Positions 26,292 to 34,929 are shown, numbered from the stretch's first letter. The stretch is 64,000 nt of DNA from Kibdelosporangium aridum (GCF_900176515.1 NZ_FWXV01000011.1:62001-126000), one strand, 5' to 3'. Translations and numbers: made by a program. Notes: generated by a model not told the origin, from the sequence alone.

Positions 26292-27085
26292 CCAAACTGG
26301 CCTGCCAGGAACAGTTGCTGCCCGGCGACACGCTCGAGCAGAAGTGGGAGTTCGCGGTGCGCTCGGGCTACGACGGGATCGAGCTGCGCAGCAGGGGCGA
26401 TTTCGCCTTCCGCGAGCGGCTGCCGGAACTGCGGCGCGCGGCCGCCGCGGGAGTCGTGATGCCGACGGCGTGCGTGGAGATGTCGCACTTCTTCGGCGCC
26501 TTCGACGACGAGCTGCGAGCGGACGCGATCGTTCAACTGAAGTCCCAGCTGTCGGTGATCGCGCAGATCGGCGGGCGGGGCGTGATGACCCCGGCCTCCT
26601 ACGGCATGTTCTCGCGCAGGCTTCCCCCGTTCGAGCCACCCCGCAGCGAGGGAGCTGACCGCGAGGTGCTGCTCGCCGGGCTGACCGAACTGGGCGAGCA
26701 CGCGGCGCGTGAGGGCGTGTCGCTCTACCTCGAGCCGATCAACCGCTACGAGGACCACATGGTCAACCGGCTCGGGCAGGCCGCTGACCTGCTGCGCGAA
26801 GTCGGGTTGGCGTCGGTGAAGGTCGCGGCCGACACGTACCACATGAACATCGAGGAGGACGACCTGCCGTCGGCGCTCGTGGCGATCGCGCCCTACCTCG
26901 GGCACGTCCACGTCAGCGAATCGAATCGGTTCCAGCCAGGCACCGGCCACGTCGACTGGCCCGCAGTGCTGGCCGCGCTGACGGCCATCGGGTACGACGG
27001 ATACCTGTCGCTCGAGTGCCGGTTGCGTGGCGAGCCAGCCGCCGCTGTCGCGTCGGTCCCTCCGTTCCTGCGGCGGGCATCTTGA
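26288..27085 (+). CDS. Sugar isomerase/epimerase, TIM-barrel (DTE-like)
   Basis: A 265-residue xylose-isomerase-like TIM barrel. The C-terminal half has the metal and substrate signature of the tagatose/psicose 3-epimerase group: EPINRYE, DTYHMNIEE, HVHVSESNR and LECR. These supply the Glu-Asp-His-Glu ligands. It could epimerise a ketose or act on a 3-keto-glycoside intermediate; the neighbouring Gfo/Idh/MocA gene makes the second possible. ATGA overlap with the dehydrogenase upstream and TTGA overlap with the hydrolase downstream show tight coupling. Confidence 0.87.
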   Translation: MTKLACQEQLLPGDTLEQKWEFAVRSGYDGIELRSRGDFAFRERLPELRRAAAAGVVMPTACVEMSHFFGAFDDELRADAIVQLKSQLSVIAQIGGRGVMTPASYGMFSRRLPPFEPPRSEGADREVLLAGLTELGEHAAREGVSLYLEPINRYEDHMVNRLGQAADLLREVGLASVKVAADTYHMNIEEDDLPSALVAIAPYLGHVHVSESNRFQPGTGHVDWPAVLAALTAIGYDGYLSLECRLRGEPAAAVASVPPFLRRAS

Positions 27086-28374
27086 TCGACCAGGTTTCGT
27101 TGCGCGCCAAGGCCAGCAGGGTGCTGCTCGGCAACTGGCGCGGGCAGTCCACAGTTCCTGCCGGTGGGCTGTACCCGCACCAGTGGAGCTGGGACTCGGC
27201 GTTCATCGCAGTCGGGCTACGGCACCTCTCCGCACTGCGCGCACAGCGGGAACTGGAGTCGCTGTTCGGTGCCCAGTGGCCGGACGGGCGGGTGCCGCAC
27301 ATCGTTTTCGACCCGGTGACGCCACCGGAGGCCTACTTCCCCGGCGCCGACTTCTGGCGTTCGGCCGAGGTGCTCGGCGCAGGCCGTCCCGCGACCTCGG
27401 GGCTCATCCAGCCCCCGGTGCACGCGCTGGCGGCGTGGCAGACCTTCCGCGCGGACCCTGATCTGGCTCGCAGGCGTGGTTTCCTGCCGCGGTTGTACCC
27501 GCGTCTGGTGGCGTGGCACCGATATCTCATCGAACGCAGATGCTTCGGCGGGCACGGGCTGGTGTCGATCGTGCACCCCTGGGAGTCCGGAATGGACAAC
27601 AGCCCCGCGTGGGACGCACCGCTGAGCCGGATAAATCCCGTGCCAGCCGGGGAATTCCAGCGGCGGGATCTGGACCATGCGGCCGCGGCGGAACGCCCGA
27701 CAGCCGCTGACTACGGCCGGTACGTCCGGCTGGCTGCCACTTACCGCGACCACGGTTACGCCGACAGCCTGGCCGTGCACGCGTTCGCGGTGGAGGACCC
27801 GCTCACCAACGCGTTGCTCGCCGCGTCGGAATCGGCGCTGGCGGACATCGCGGCCGAGATCGGCGCCGACCCCGCCGCACACCGCGCGGCCGTCGCTGAA
27901 CTGTCCGCCGCCATGGTGGACGTGCTCTTCGACGAAGGCGAAGGGACGTTCCGGTCATTCGATGTACACAGTGGACAATCGCTGGGCGGTGGCAGCGTCG
28001 CCGGGATCGTGCCGCTTGTGGTCCCCGGCCTGTCGGTGGCCGACGCACTGGTGAAAACCGCGGTGGGACGCCGGTTCCGGATCGGCGAGACCGGACTGCC
28101 GCCGAGTTTCGACCTGACCGACGAGCTGTTCGACGCCAACCGGTACTGGCGTGGCCCGGTCTGGTTCAACATCGGCTGGCTTATCTGGCGAGGGCTGCTC
28201 CTGCACGCTGCGCACGACATCGCTGACACCGTGCGACACGCGCTGCTCAGCGCGGCCGACACAGCCGGTTTCCGCGAGTACGTCAACCCGATCACCGGCC
28301 AGGGGCTCGGCGCACGGGACTTCAGCTGGACCGCGGCCGTCACGGTGGATCTGCTCGCCGGCGCCACGCGTTAA
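27082..28374 (+). CDS. GH63-like glycoside hydrolase (glucosylglycerate hydrolase type)
   Basis: A 430-residue (alpha/alpha)6-barrel hydrolase. Recognisable signatures are HQWSWDSAF (33-41), HPWESGMDNSPAWD (165-178), a YWRGPVW segment and SWTAAV at the end. These are shared with the compact GH63 enzymes such as mycobacterial glucosylglycerate hydrolase and mannosylglycerate hydrolases. It has no signal peptide, so it acts inside the cell on an imported or endogenous alpha-glycoside. The start TTG 27082 overlaps the previous stop. A gpgS gene lies 3 kb away, which makes glucosylglycerate a reasonable but unproven substrate. Confidence 0.8.
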   Translation: MIDQVSLRAKASRVLLGNWRGQSTVPAGGLYPHQWSWDSAFIAVGLRHLSALRAQRELESLFGAQWPDGRVPHIVFDPVTPPEAYFPGADFWRSAEVLGAGRPATSGLIQPPVHALAAWQTFRADPDLARRRGFLPRLYPRLVAWHRYLIERRCFGGHGLVSIVHPWESGMDNSPAWDAPLSRINPVPAGEFQRRDLDHAAAAERPTAADYGRYVRLAATYRDHGYADSLAVHAFAVEDPLTNALLAASESALADIAAEIGADPAAHRAAVAELSAAMVDVLFDEGEGTFRSFDVHSGQSLGGGSVAGIVPLVVPGLSVADALVKTAVGRRFRIGETGLPPSFDLTDELFDANRYWRGPVWFNIGWLIWRGLLLHAAHDIADTVRHALLSAADTAGFREYVNPITGQGLGARDFSWTAAVTVDLLAGATR

Positions 28375-28384
28375 ACGCCTCCCT

Positions 28385-28400
28385 GCTGGGTAATCCCAGC
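28385..28400. promoter_or_regulatory. Hairpin abutting the oxidoreductase start
   Basis: GCTGGG-TAAT-CCCAGC forms a 6-bp stem with a 4-nt loop ending 3 nt before ATG 28404. The start has no visible ribosome binding site, so the hairpin may be a processing point or may influence initiation. Confidence 0.3.
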
Positions 28401-28403
28401 TGC

Positions 28404-29372
28404 ATGGCTGGTTGCCGGATTGGAATCGTTGGCGCGGGCGGCGTTGCCCAACGGCACGCGCGGATGCTCGCCGGATTTGACGACGTACAGCTGGTCTGCG
28501 TGACCGACGTGGACGCCGACCGCGCCCGCGCTTTCGCGCAAGATCACGAAATGCGTGCGGTGCCTGGCGTTGCCGAGGTGCTCGAGACCGATGTGGATGC
28601 GGTGTACGTCTGTGTGCCGCCTGTCGCGCACGGTTCCGCGGAGGAAGCAGTCGCCGCGGCCGGACGCGCGATGTTCGTGGAGAAGCCGATCGGTCTGGAC
28701 TGTGCGGTCCCGGAGCGGATCGGCAAGCTGGTCGACGAAACCGGAGTGGTCACCGCGGTCGGGCACCACTGGCGGTACTCCCCCGCCGTGACGTGGGCCC
28801 GGCAGGCACTGGCCGATCGGCCCGTGCGGCTGGCGATGGGTGCCTGGCTGGACAAGGTCCCGCCGGTCGGCTGGTGGGTGCACCGCGACCGGTCCGGCGG
28901 GCAGGTCATCGAACAGGCCATCCACGTACTCGACCTGGCGAGGGTCCTGGTCGGGGACGTGGCCGAGGTACACGCCTTCGCCGACGGGAAGCCACCTGGC
29001 GAGCCGGATGCCGACGTGGACGGCGCCACGGTGGTCACCATGCGGTTCACCAACGGCGCAGTCGGCACTCTCGCGGCCACGTGCCTGCTTGGGTGGAAGC
29101 ACCGCGCCGGGCTCGAGGTGTACGCCGAAGGCCTCGCCCTGTCCTTGACTGAAGACGGGCTCGAGCTGCGCGACGGCGGCGACCCGTCCGTACGCCCGGT
29201 GGATCCGGACACTGCGAAAGCGGCGGCGGACCGGGCGTTCGTGGATGCCGTTCTGGGCAGGCGGGACGACGTTCGTACGCCCTATTGCGAGGCGCTGCAG
29301 ACCCATCGTCTTGCTTGTGCGGTCGCCGAGTCCGCAGCCAAAGGAGTTCCCGTGAAGGTGACGGAGGCATGA
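28404..29372 (+). CDS. Gfo/Idh/MocA family oxidoreductase
   Basis: A 322-residue NAD(P)-dependent oxidoreductase. The Rossmann motif GIVGAGGVAQRH is at about 7-18, EKPIGL at about 93-98, and GGQVIEQAIHVLD supplies the catalytic His/Asp pair. Members oxidise sugars, inositols or glycosides, often at C3. It lies 29 bp after the hydrolase gene and overlaps the next gene, so it belongs to the catabolic operon even though its own binding site is poor. Confidence 0.9.
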   Translation: MAGCRIGIVGAGGVAQRHARMLAGFDDVQLVCVTDVDADRARAFAQDHEMRAVPGVAEVLETDVDAVYVCVPPVAHGSAEEAVAAAGRAMFVEKPIGLDCAVPERIGKLVDETGVVTAVGHHWRYSPAVTWARQALADRPVRLAMGAWLDKVPPVGWWVHRDRSGGQVIEQAIHVLDLARVLVGDVAEVHAFADGKPPGEPDADVDGATVVTMRFTNGAVGTLAATCLLGWKHRAGLEVYAEGLALSLTEDGLELRDGGDPSVRPVDPDTAKAAADRAFVDAVLGRRDDVRTPYCEALQTHRLACAVAESAAKGVPVKVTEA

Positions 29373-30478
29373 TGCGCACCGAACGTGTTCTGGTTGTCCA
29401 ACGGCCCGGCCGAGCGGAACTGCGCACGCAGACAGTGCCGGAGCCCTTACCGGAAGGGGCTTTCGACGTCGACACCGTCTACAGCGGACTTTCCGCTGGC
29501 ACGGAGTTGAGCTTCTTCAAGGGCAGCCACCCGAATCTCACCGCCGGCTGGAACCCCGAACTCGGTTTGTTCCGCGGCACCGACCAGCCGACCGGATATC
29601 CGGTGCTGCGCTGGGGTTACATGCAGGTCGGCCGGGTTGTGGCCAGCCGCAGCCCCAGTCCGGCACCGGACGACCTGGTGGCCATGACATACGGCCACCG
29701 CAGCGGTTACCGGGGCGATCCGCTGCGTGACCGGGTGGTTCCCGTGCCGGAAGACCTGAATCCGCTGCTGGGCATCTACGTCGCCCACATGGGTCCGATC
29801 TGCGCGAACGGACTGCTGCACGCCGGCGCCGACCAACACGGCGCGGATGTCCGCTCGTTGGCCGACGGTGTGTGCGGACGGAAGGTCGCGATCACGGGCG
29901 CAGGCGTCGTCGGGTTGCTGACCGCGCTCTTCGCACGCATGCACGGCGCCGAGGACGTGGTGCTCATCGATCCGACGAAGGCACGCCGCGTGGTCGCGGA
30001 GTCCCTGGGCTTCGCCGCACTGGACCCTGACGCCGAAGACACCGCGGTGCTGCTGAAAACCCGCTGGCGGCATGGGCCTGCCGACCGGGGCGCCGATGTG
30101 GTTTTCCAGTGCCGCGGTCAGGCGTCGAGCCTCGCGCTGGCCCTGCGGTTGTTGCGGCCGCAGGGCACCGTCATCGATCTCGCGTTCTATCAGGACGGAG
30201 CCGACGCCGTACGACTTGGCGAGGAATTCCACCACAACGGCCTGGCAATTCGCTGCGCTCAGATCGGCCGGGTTCCCCGCGGGCTGTCGCACTCATGGGA
30301 CCGAGAGCGACTGTCCGCGGAAACGGTGGCCATGCTGCGGGCGGAGGGCGAGACGATCCTCAAGCACGTCATCACCGACGTGCTGCCGGTGGAGCGCGCG
30401 CCGGAACTCCTCACCGAGATAGCCGAACGGCGACGCCATGTCGTCCAAGCGGTGTTCACTTTCGACGGCACCGCGTGA
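29372..30478 (+). CDS. MDR-superfamily dehydrogenase, paralogue of 25215 gene
   Basis: A 368-residue MDR protein related to the 25215 product. It has YSGLSAGTE (37-45) in place of the catalytic zinc Cys loop, ITGAGVVGLL for nucleotide binding, and the same EFHHN and IGRVP segments near the C-terminus. ATG at 29369 and 29372 are both possible; GGAGG at 29363-29367 better suits the second. It overlaps the stop of the Gfo/Idh gene. Two related dehydrogenases in one operon suggest sequential oxidation and reduction of one substrate. It converges with the GT4 gene without spacer. Confidence 0.85.
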   Translation: MRTERVLVVQRPGRAELRTQTVPEPLPEGAFDVDTVYSGLSAGTELSFFKGSHPNLTAGWNPELGLFRGTDQPTGYPVLRWGYMQVGRVVASRSPSPAPDDLVAMTYGHRSGYRGDPLRDRVVPVPEDLNPLLGIYVAHMGPICANGLLHAGADQHGADVRSLADGVCGRKVAITGAGVVGLLTALFARMHGAEDVVLIDPTKARRVVAESLGFAALDPDAEDTAVLLKTRWRHGPADRGADVVFQCRGQASSLALALRLLRPQGTVIDLAFYQDGADAVRLGEEFHHNGLAIRCAQIGRVPRGLSHSWDRERLSAETVAMLRAEGETILKHVITDVLPVERAPELLTEIAERRRHVVQAVFTFDGTA

Positions 30479-31651
30479 TCAGGCGGTGGCTACGGCCACC
30501 CGACGAGCACGCCGCAGGACGGTCTCGTAGAAGTCGAGGTACATCTCGGCCATGACTCCTGGTGTGAAGCGGGTGGCCGCGGCCTTGCGGCAGGCTTTCG
30601 GGCTCAAGGTGCCGGCAGATCGAAGTCGTGCCGCGAGTGCGTCCTCGTCATCGGCGGCGACCAGGAACCCGGTGCTGCCTTCGTCGATCAGCTCGGGCAG
30701 ACAACCACGGCGATATCCCACCACCGGCGTGCCGAGCGCCAGCGACTCCACCACAGCGGTGCCACCGGGTTCTTCCCAATGCAAGGGGAACAGGCTCGCC
30801 TTGGCCCGGGTGAGCAGCTGGTTGCGTTCGGCGGCACACAACGAGCCCAGCCAGCGAACACGATGCCCGTCGACGTACGGCATGACCTCGTCGCACCAAT
30901 AACGCACGTCCGGGTTCCGTGCCGCCTCAGGATCAGTGGCCAGGGCATCCGCCAACTCGGCAGGCTGCCGGTACGGACCCACAGGTCCAGCCAGCACCAC
31001 GTTGATGCCCGTGGCGTGCGCCAACCGGGCGGCCACGTGCTGCCCTTTGCCAGGTGTCACGCGACCGAGCACGACCGCGTAGTCGTCTTTGTCCGGCCCG
31101 ATCACGCGGTCCGCGTGGTCGGCCAACGGCGTGGCGAGGTGGATGTGGCCGAGACTGTTCGCCTGCAGGGCTTTCGGTGCTCGCGCGAGTTGCGAGGCGG
31201 AGACGCCGTTGACGTACATCCGGTCTTGCCCGTCAAAGCCGCCGTAGAGCTCGGGATGCTTGGCGAGGTCCCAATGCAATGTATGCAGCACAGGCGGAGT
31301 GGCAGCGCCCATCGCACCGAACACTGTCGGCCCAACGGCTTCGAGGTGATCGTGCACCAGGTCGATGTCGTCTCGACCGCTCAGCTCTTGCACCACGCGT
31401 TGCATGTGCGCGGTCGCGCAGCCCATGACGCGGTTGTACGGCCGCTGCAGCTGACCGAACTGAGGCTTGTCGTACACGAAGATTTTCTCGTCGGCATCCA
31501 ACGGGCTTTCACCGATGGTCGCGAGGACCACGTGCACCCCGCGCCGCCGCAGTTCCGGAACCAGGGTGGCAACCACGTTCTCGATGCCGCCGTAGCCATC
31601 GGGCGGGACCGGTAACCACGGACCCGCGTTGATCAAAACCCGGACGCTCAT
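30479..31651 (-). CDS. Glycosyltransferase family 4 protein
   Basis: A 390-residue GT-B glycosyltransferase. The N-terminal half holds PPDGYGGIENVV (acceptor side). The C-terminal half has LGRVTPGKGQH, then EEPGGTAVVESLALGTPVV, the nucleotide-sugar site with its conserved Glu. ATG 31651 overlaps the gpgS stop by ATGA, so the two are cotranscribed. It may extend or modify the product of GpgS, or make an unrelated glycoside; no glucosyl-phosphoglycerate phosphatase is in the pair. Confidence 0.85.
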   Translation of the reverse strand: MSVRVLINAGPWLPVPPDGYGGIENVVATLVPELRRRGVHVVLATIGESPLDADEKIFVYDKPQFGQLQRPYNRVMGCATAHMQRVVQELSGRDDIDLVHDHLEAVGPTVFGAMGAATPPVLHTLHWDLAKHPELYGGFDGQDRMYVNGVSASQLARAPKALQANSLGHIHLATPLADHADRVIGPDKDDYAVVLGRVTPGKGQHVAARLAHATGINVVLAGPVGPYRQPAELADALATDPEAARNPDVRYWCDEVMPYVDGHRVRWLGSLCAAERNQLLTRAKASLFPLHWEEPGGTAVVESLALGTPVVGYRRGCLPELIDEGSTGFLVAADDEDALAARLRSAGTLSPKACRKAAATRFTPGVMAEMYLDFYETVLRRARRVAVATA

Positions 31652-32610
31652 TGGAATGCCCGTACCTTCGCTAGCGGTGGTCTTTCCGGCACACCGATTT
31701 CGGTCGTCACGACATCACGCAACGCCCCGTGCGCGCTCTGCCGGAATTGCATGAGCAGGGGGGAGTCCGGCACCTCACCGATCCCCTGGCGGGCCAGGCG
31801 GGTGAAGGCCGTGAGCATGATCTGCGCCGACATCCGCGCCAGTGCTTCGTTGCTCTGGTGGCGGTGCTGCCGGTAGCCGAGATCCACTTGGGCCAACGCG
31901 TCCAGCCCGACCAGTTCGAGCAGGTCGATCAGCAAACCGATCTCGATGCCGTAGTGAGCGACGAACGGAACAGCTTCGAGCACTTCCCGCCGTCCGGCGT
32001 ATTCGCCGGCCAGCGGCTGGACGAACCCGGCGAGCTGCGGCCAGTACAAATTGAGCAACGGCCGTGCGACCAGTTCGGTGACCCGGCCACCGCCGTCGGG
32101 TTCGGTGCGTCCTTCGTGCACCAAGGCCCGGCGGTAAAACCCTTTGACATACGCGATCTTCGGATTCATCAGCAACGGACCGAGCAGTCCGGTGATGAAT
32201 GTCGGCGGACAGCCGATCAGGTCCGCGTCGATGAACGCCACGACGTCACCGCTCGTCGCGGACATTCCTTTCCACAGCGCCTCTCCCTTGCCCATCAGCG
32301 TGGGTAAGTGCGTCAACACCTCGTGCTGGTGGACGACGCGAGCACCGGCTGCCCTCGCTACCTCGGCGGTCGCGTCGGTGGAGCAGGAATCGACTACGAC
32401 CAGCTCGTCGACGAGGGAATGGCGGCGCATCAGCGTTTCGCGGATCATCTCCACGATCACGCCGACGGTCGCCGCTTCGTTGTGCGCCGGTAACACCACG
32501 CTGACCGAGGCATCTCCCTTGGCCGCGACCAGTGCCTCCACCGGCCAGTCGTCGGCGCTGCTGCTGCGTCCGGCCAGCCAGTCGTGAACCTCGGCACTCA
32601 TCTGACGCAT
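31648..32610 (-). CDS. gpgS: Glucosyl-3-phosphoglycerate synthase
   Basis: A 320-residue GT81 enzyme that transfers glucose from a nucleotide donor to 3-phosphoglycerate. This is the first step to glucosylglycerate and methylglucose lipopolysaccharide. It shows PAHNEAATVG (41-50), VVDSCSTDAT (72-81), the GKGEALWKG segment (107-115) and the metal-binding DAD at 128-130. ATG 32610 has GAGGGAG upstream. The typical partner phosphatase GpgP is absent here; a GT4 gene follows instead. Confidence 0.9.
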   Translation of the reverse strand: MRQMSAEVHDWLAGRSSSADDWPVEALVAAKGDASVSVVLPAHNEAATVGVIVEMIRETLMRRHSLVDELVVVDSCSTDATAEVARAAGARVVHQHEVLTHLPTLMGKGEALWKGMSATSGDVVAFIDADLIGCPPTFITGLLGPLLMNPKIAYVKGFYRRALVHEGRTEPDGGGRVTELVARPLLNLYWPQLAGFVQPLAGEYAGRREVLEAVPFVAHYGIEIGLLIDLLELVGLDALAQVDLGYRQHRHQSNEALARMSAQIMLTAFTRLARQGIGEVPDSPLLMQFRQSAHGALRDVVTTEIGVPERPPLAKVRAFQ

Positions 32611-32766
32611 GGCGGCGCTCCCTCATCGTCGGACCGAAGCTGGTGGGAGAGAAGTTGCCTTTTCAGATCGGTTCAAACTTCGTCAGGACGACGGCAGGCA
32701 CGGCAGCCGAGCGGATGATGGGCTCTTTACAGGCATAACTCGATCGGGTCGATCCGTCGACGAGCG

Positions 32767-32793
32767 GACATGACGCACGGCGGTAGCGGGTAA
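32767..32793 (+). promoter_or_regulatory. Candidate SigB-type promoter for small gene
   Basis: GGGTAA at 32788-32793 is preceded by GACAT at 32767-32771, close to but not exactly GNNT, with a 16-nt spacer. The small gene at 32826 follows with a perfect ribosome binding site. Confidence 0.3.
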
Positions 32794-32825
32794 TAGACGT
32801 GGGCGTTCGCTCACGGGAGGTAGCG

Positions 32826-32987
32826 ATGGGAAGACATCGGTTCGACAAGCACGACGGTGACAACTGGGGCGGACCAGACCTCATCGTCGACGGCAGCCGG
32901 CCGACCACACATTCCCACAGCAACCGGGCCCCGGATCCCACTCCGGCCGACAACACATCCGCCCAGCCGCCGCAGGGCAACACGTAA
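32826..32987 (+). CDS. Small hypothetical hydrophilic protein
   Basis: A 53-residue protein beginning MGRHRFDKHDGDNWGGPD, rich in Asp, His, Asn, Pro and Ser, probably disordered. ATG 32826 has GGGAGG 5 nt upstream and a SigB-like -10 element further up, which supports real expression. It is divergent from gpgS and converges with a HATPase gene. No family is recognised; the charge and composition resemble small stress-induced proteins. Confidence 0.5.
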   Translation: MGRHRFDKHDGDNWGGPDLIVDGSRPTTHSHSNRAPDPTPADNTSAQPPQGNT

Positions 32988-33013
32988 CACCTGTATGTCT
33001 ACTGTGGAGTAGC

Positions 33014-33511
33014 TCAGGCGTTGGCCCGTCTTGACCAACGCAGCACAACCGTGGTTCCACGTTCGTCGTGGTGCAGGTCGAAAACATCGGCGAGCCTGTC
33101 CATCATGGCCAGTCCCATCCCACGGCCTGCGGACGGGCTCAACGGTGCCGCCCAGGTCCCGTTGTCCGACACCACCACATGCACCGCCCGGGCCAACCGA
33201 TCCCGCGCGGCGAACAAAGTCAGTTTGCCCATCCCGTCGGGGAAGGCGTGCTCCATCGCGTTGGAGAGGGCCTCGTCGGTTGCCATGACGATGTCCTGCC
33301 GCTCATGCTCGAGCAGACCGACCGCGTACGTCCAGTCGAGCACACGGGAACGCAGCGGCGCCAATCGGCTCGGCAACACTTCGACGGGGACATGAAGGTA
33401 AGGCTGGGTCAGATCGGCGTCGGTGACCACGTCGGCCGCTAGATCAGGCAGCGATTCCGCCCACGTCCACACGGCCGTCGGCGGTAGCCGGCCTGGCTCT
33501 TGCGGTTGCAT
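33014..33511 (-). CDS. HATPase_c_2 anti-sigma / ATP-binding protein
   Basis: A 165-residue GHKL-type ATP-binding protein of the RsbW/SpoIIAB-like class. The N-box is DEALSNAMEHAF and the G-box is GMGLAMMDRLAD. It probably acts as an anti-sigma factor or serine kinase on STAS proteins. I chose ATG 33511 (GGGGTG 6 nt upstream). The in-frame ATG 33568 opens a stretch with AT-rich third positions that looks like promoter or leader DNA. A palindromic GGGTACCC at 33598-33605 lies between it and the divergent DUF6480 gene. Confidence 0.82.
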   Translation of the reverse strand: MQPQEPGRLPPTAVWTWAESLPDLAADVVTDADLTQPYLHVPVEVLPSRLAPLRSRVLDWTYAVGLLEHERQDIVMATDEALSNAMEHAFPDGMGKLTLFAARDRLARAVHVVVSDNGTWAAPLSPSAGRGMGLAMMDRLADVFDLHHDERGTTVVLRWSRRANA

Positions 33512-33578
33512 CGGTCGCACCCCTGCCGGAACTGGAATTTGATTTCGTCCTAACCGAATTGTAGTCATCCGTCGCCTG

Positions 33579-33603
33579 GCGTAGTTCGCGCGGCAGCGGG
33601 TAC
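33579..33603 (+). promoter_or_regulatory. SigB-type promoter GCGT-N15-GGGTAC
   Basis: GCGT at 33579-33582, 15 nt, then GGGTAC at 33598-33603 matches the GNNT-N14-16-GGGTA pattern. The expected start site falls at about 33611-33613, right at ATG 33613, which lacks a ribosome binding site. A leaderless transcript is therefore likely. The -10 core is the palindrome GGGTACCC and could also fire toward the HATPase gene. Confidence 0.45.
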
Positions 33604-33612
33604 CCCCGGCAG

Positions 33613-33852
33613 ATGAGTACTCCCCCACCCGATCCCGACCCAGACCGGACCCCTGGCCTTGAACCAGGGGGCGGCGTGCGGCCCGGTGACACCCCACCGG
33701 ACTCGGGCAGCACATCCGGGCTGTCGCACCCGCAACCCATGCGCAGCCGGGCGGTGCCGATCTGGTTCACCGTCCTCATCGGACTGTTTGTGCTGTGCGT
33801 GCTCGGCATGGTCATCGCTCAGACGGTGGGCCTGATCGACGTGTTGTGGTGA
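33613..33852 (+). CDS. DUF6480 family small membrane protein
   Basis: A 79-residue protein with a Pro/Asp-rich start (MSTPPPDPDPDRTPG), a GDTPPDSGS motif and one membrane helix near the C-terminus (IWFTVLIGLFVLCVLGMV). The layout matches the small DUF6480 proteins widespread in actinobacteria. It has no ribosome binding site but a SigB-type promoter predicting a leaderless start. The role is unknown, presumably stress-related. Confidence 0.72.
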   Translation: MSTPPPDPDPDRTPGLEPGGGVRPGDTPPDSGSTSGLSHPQPMRSRAVPIWFTVLIGLFVLCVLGMVIAQTVGLIDVLW

Positions 33853-33868
33853 CAGAGATCCCGGACAG

Positions 33869-34300
33869 TCAGTTCTCCAGGCACGCTCGCAGCCGCTTGA
33901 GATCAGCGGCGATGTTCTTGTGCACCTGCCGGGCCATCAACGGGGTCGCCCAGCGGAAGAACCACCCGGGCCGCCCGGTGGCGTGGATCGCGACGTCCGT
34001 GCCGTCCTCGGCATCAGCGAGCTCGTAACGAACAGTCATCGGGAACGGCCGTTCGACCCGCAACTCCACGAGCCGATCGGGTTCATGCTTGGTGACGACG
34101 TACCCATAGGTGAACGAGCGGCCCAGAAAACGCGCCCTGCGCTCGACCGTCGCCCCGGTGACGAGCAGTCCCGGCTGAGCTGGTGAGCTGGCCGTGATCC
34201 CGCCGGTCCACCGCAGATCGTTCGCTGGATCGAACATGAACGCCGCCACCTGCGCCCTCGGCCGGTGGATCAGCACCTTCGGACAGACGTCGACTGCCAC
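33869..34300 (-). CDS. SRPBCC family protein
   Basis: A 143-residue START/polyketide-cyclase-like fold protein. It starts with the typical beta-strand and helix pattern (VLIHRPRAQVAAFMFDPAND) and ends in a long helix (FFRWATPLMARQVHKNIAADLKRL-type pattern) that closes the hydrophobic cavity. It binds a small hydrophobic ligand in this family; the ligand is unknown. GTG 34300 has GGGAG 6-7 nt upstream. Confidence 0.8.
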   Translation of the reverse strand: MAVDVCPKVLIHRPRAQVAAFMFDPANDLRWTGGITASSPAQPGLLVTGATVERRARFLGRSFTYGYVVTKHEPDRLVELRVERPFPMTVRYELADAEDGTDVAIHATGRPGWFFRWATPLMARQVHKNIAADLKRLRACLEN

Positions 34301-34372
34301 ACCAGGCTCCCTTCGTGCGGCCCTGTGCGCGAACAGTGCATCACAAACGCCCTGCTCGCGCACGGCCTGAAC

Positions 34373-34795
34373 TCAACCGCGTCTGCCCAGGTACCCGAGC
34401 AGCGCGGTGAACGGATCGGCATCGGCCGCCACCGAGACGACCGGGCCGAACGGACCTCCGCGTGGCGCCTCACTGATCGCTGACATGGCGTACGTTTGCA
34501 CAGCCCTGACGACGGCATCGTCCGGCTGGTAAGGCACGCCGGCGCCGCTGGCCATGTCCCAGCCATGCACCAGGACCTCAAGCGTGCTGATGCTGGCCAG
34601 CTGCAGCCCGGTGGTGCCAGGGGCCGGGAATGTCGACCTGCTGCTCCAGCACGCCGAATCACCGAATTTGCCGATCAGCTCGGCCGCCGTCTCGACAAAA
34701 TTCAACGAAGTGTTGACCGCCGTACAAGCCGCCGTCTCGGTCATGCCGCTGGAGCGATTGGAGGACTTGGTATCGCGTCCGCGCCAACTCAACGT
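34373..34795 (-). pseudogene. Remnant of a TIGR03086-type mycothiol-dependent enzyme
   Basis: The minus-strand frame ends with LEVLVHGWDMASG, then PDDAVVRAVQTYA, FGPVVSV and LLGYLGRRG. This is the conserved C-terminal half of the TIGR03086/DinB-like metal-binding family. The N-terminal helices with the metal-binding His residues are missing, and the frame upstream to about 34795 has poor codon bias. I read it as a gene with a large internal or N-terminal deletion. A short functional form is less likely. Confidence 0.5.
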
Positions 34796-34929
34796 AATCA
34801 TGCGACCTGCGACGCCTCGCCGCTCCAGCCTAGGCAAAAGCCCTGTTGCCTCAGTGCTCCGTCGACAGGGCGCCGGGCCCACTTCCATGGTGGAGTGCGC
34901 TCTACCTTCAGGATGCCCTTTGGCTGCAA

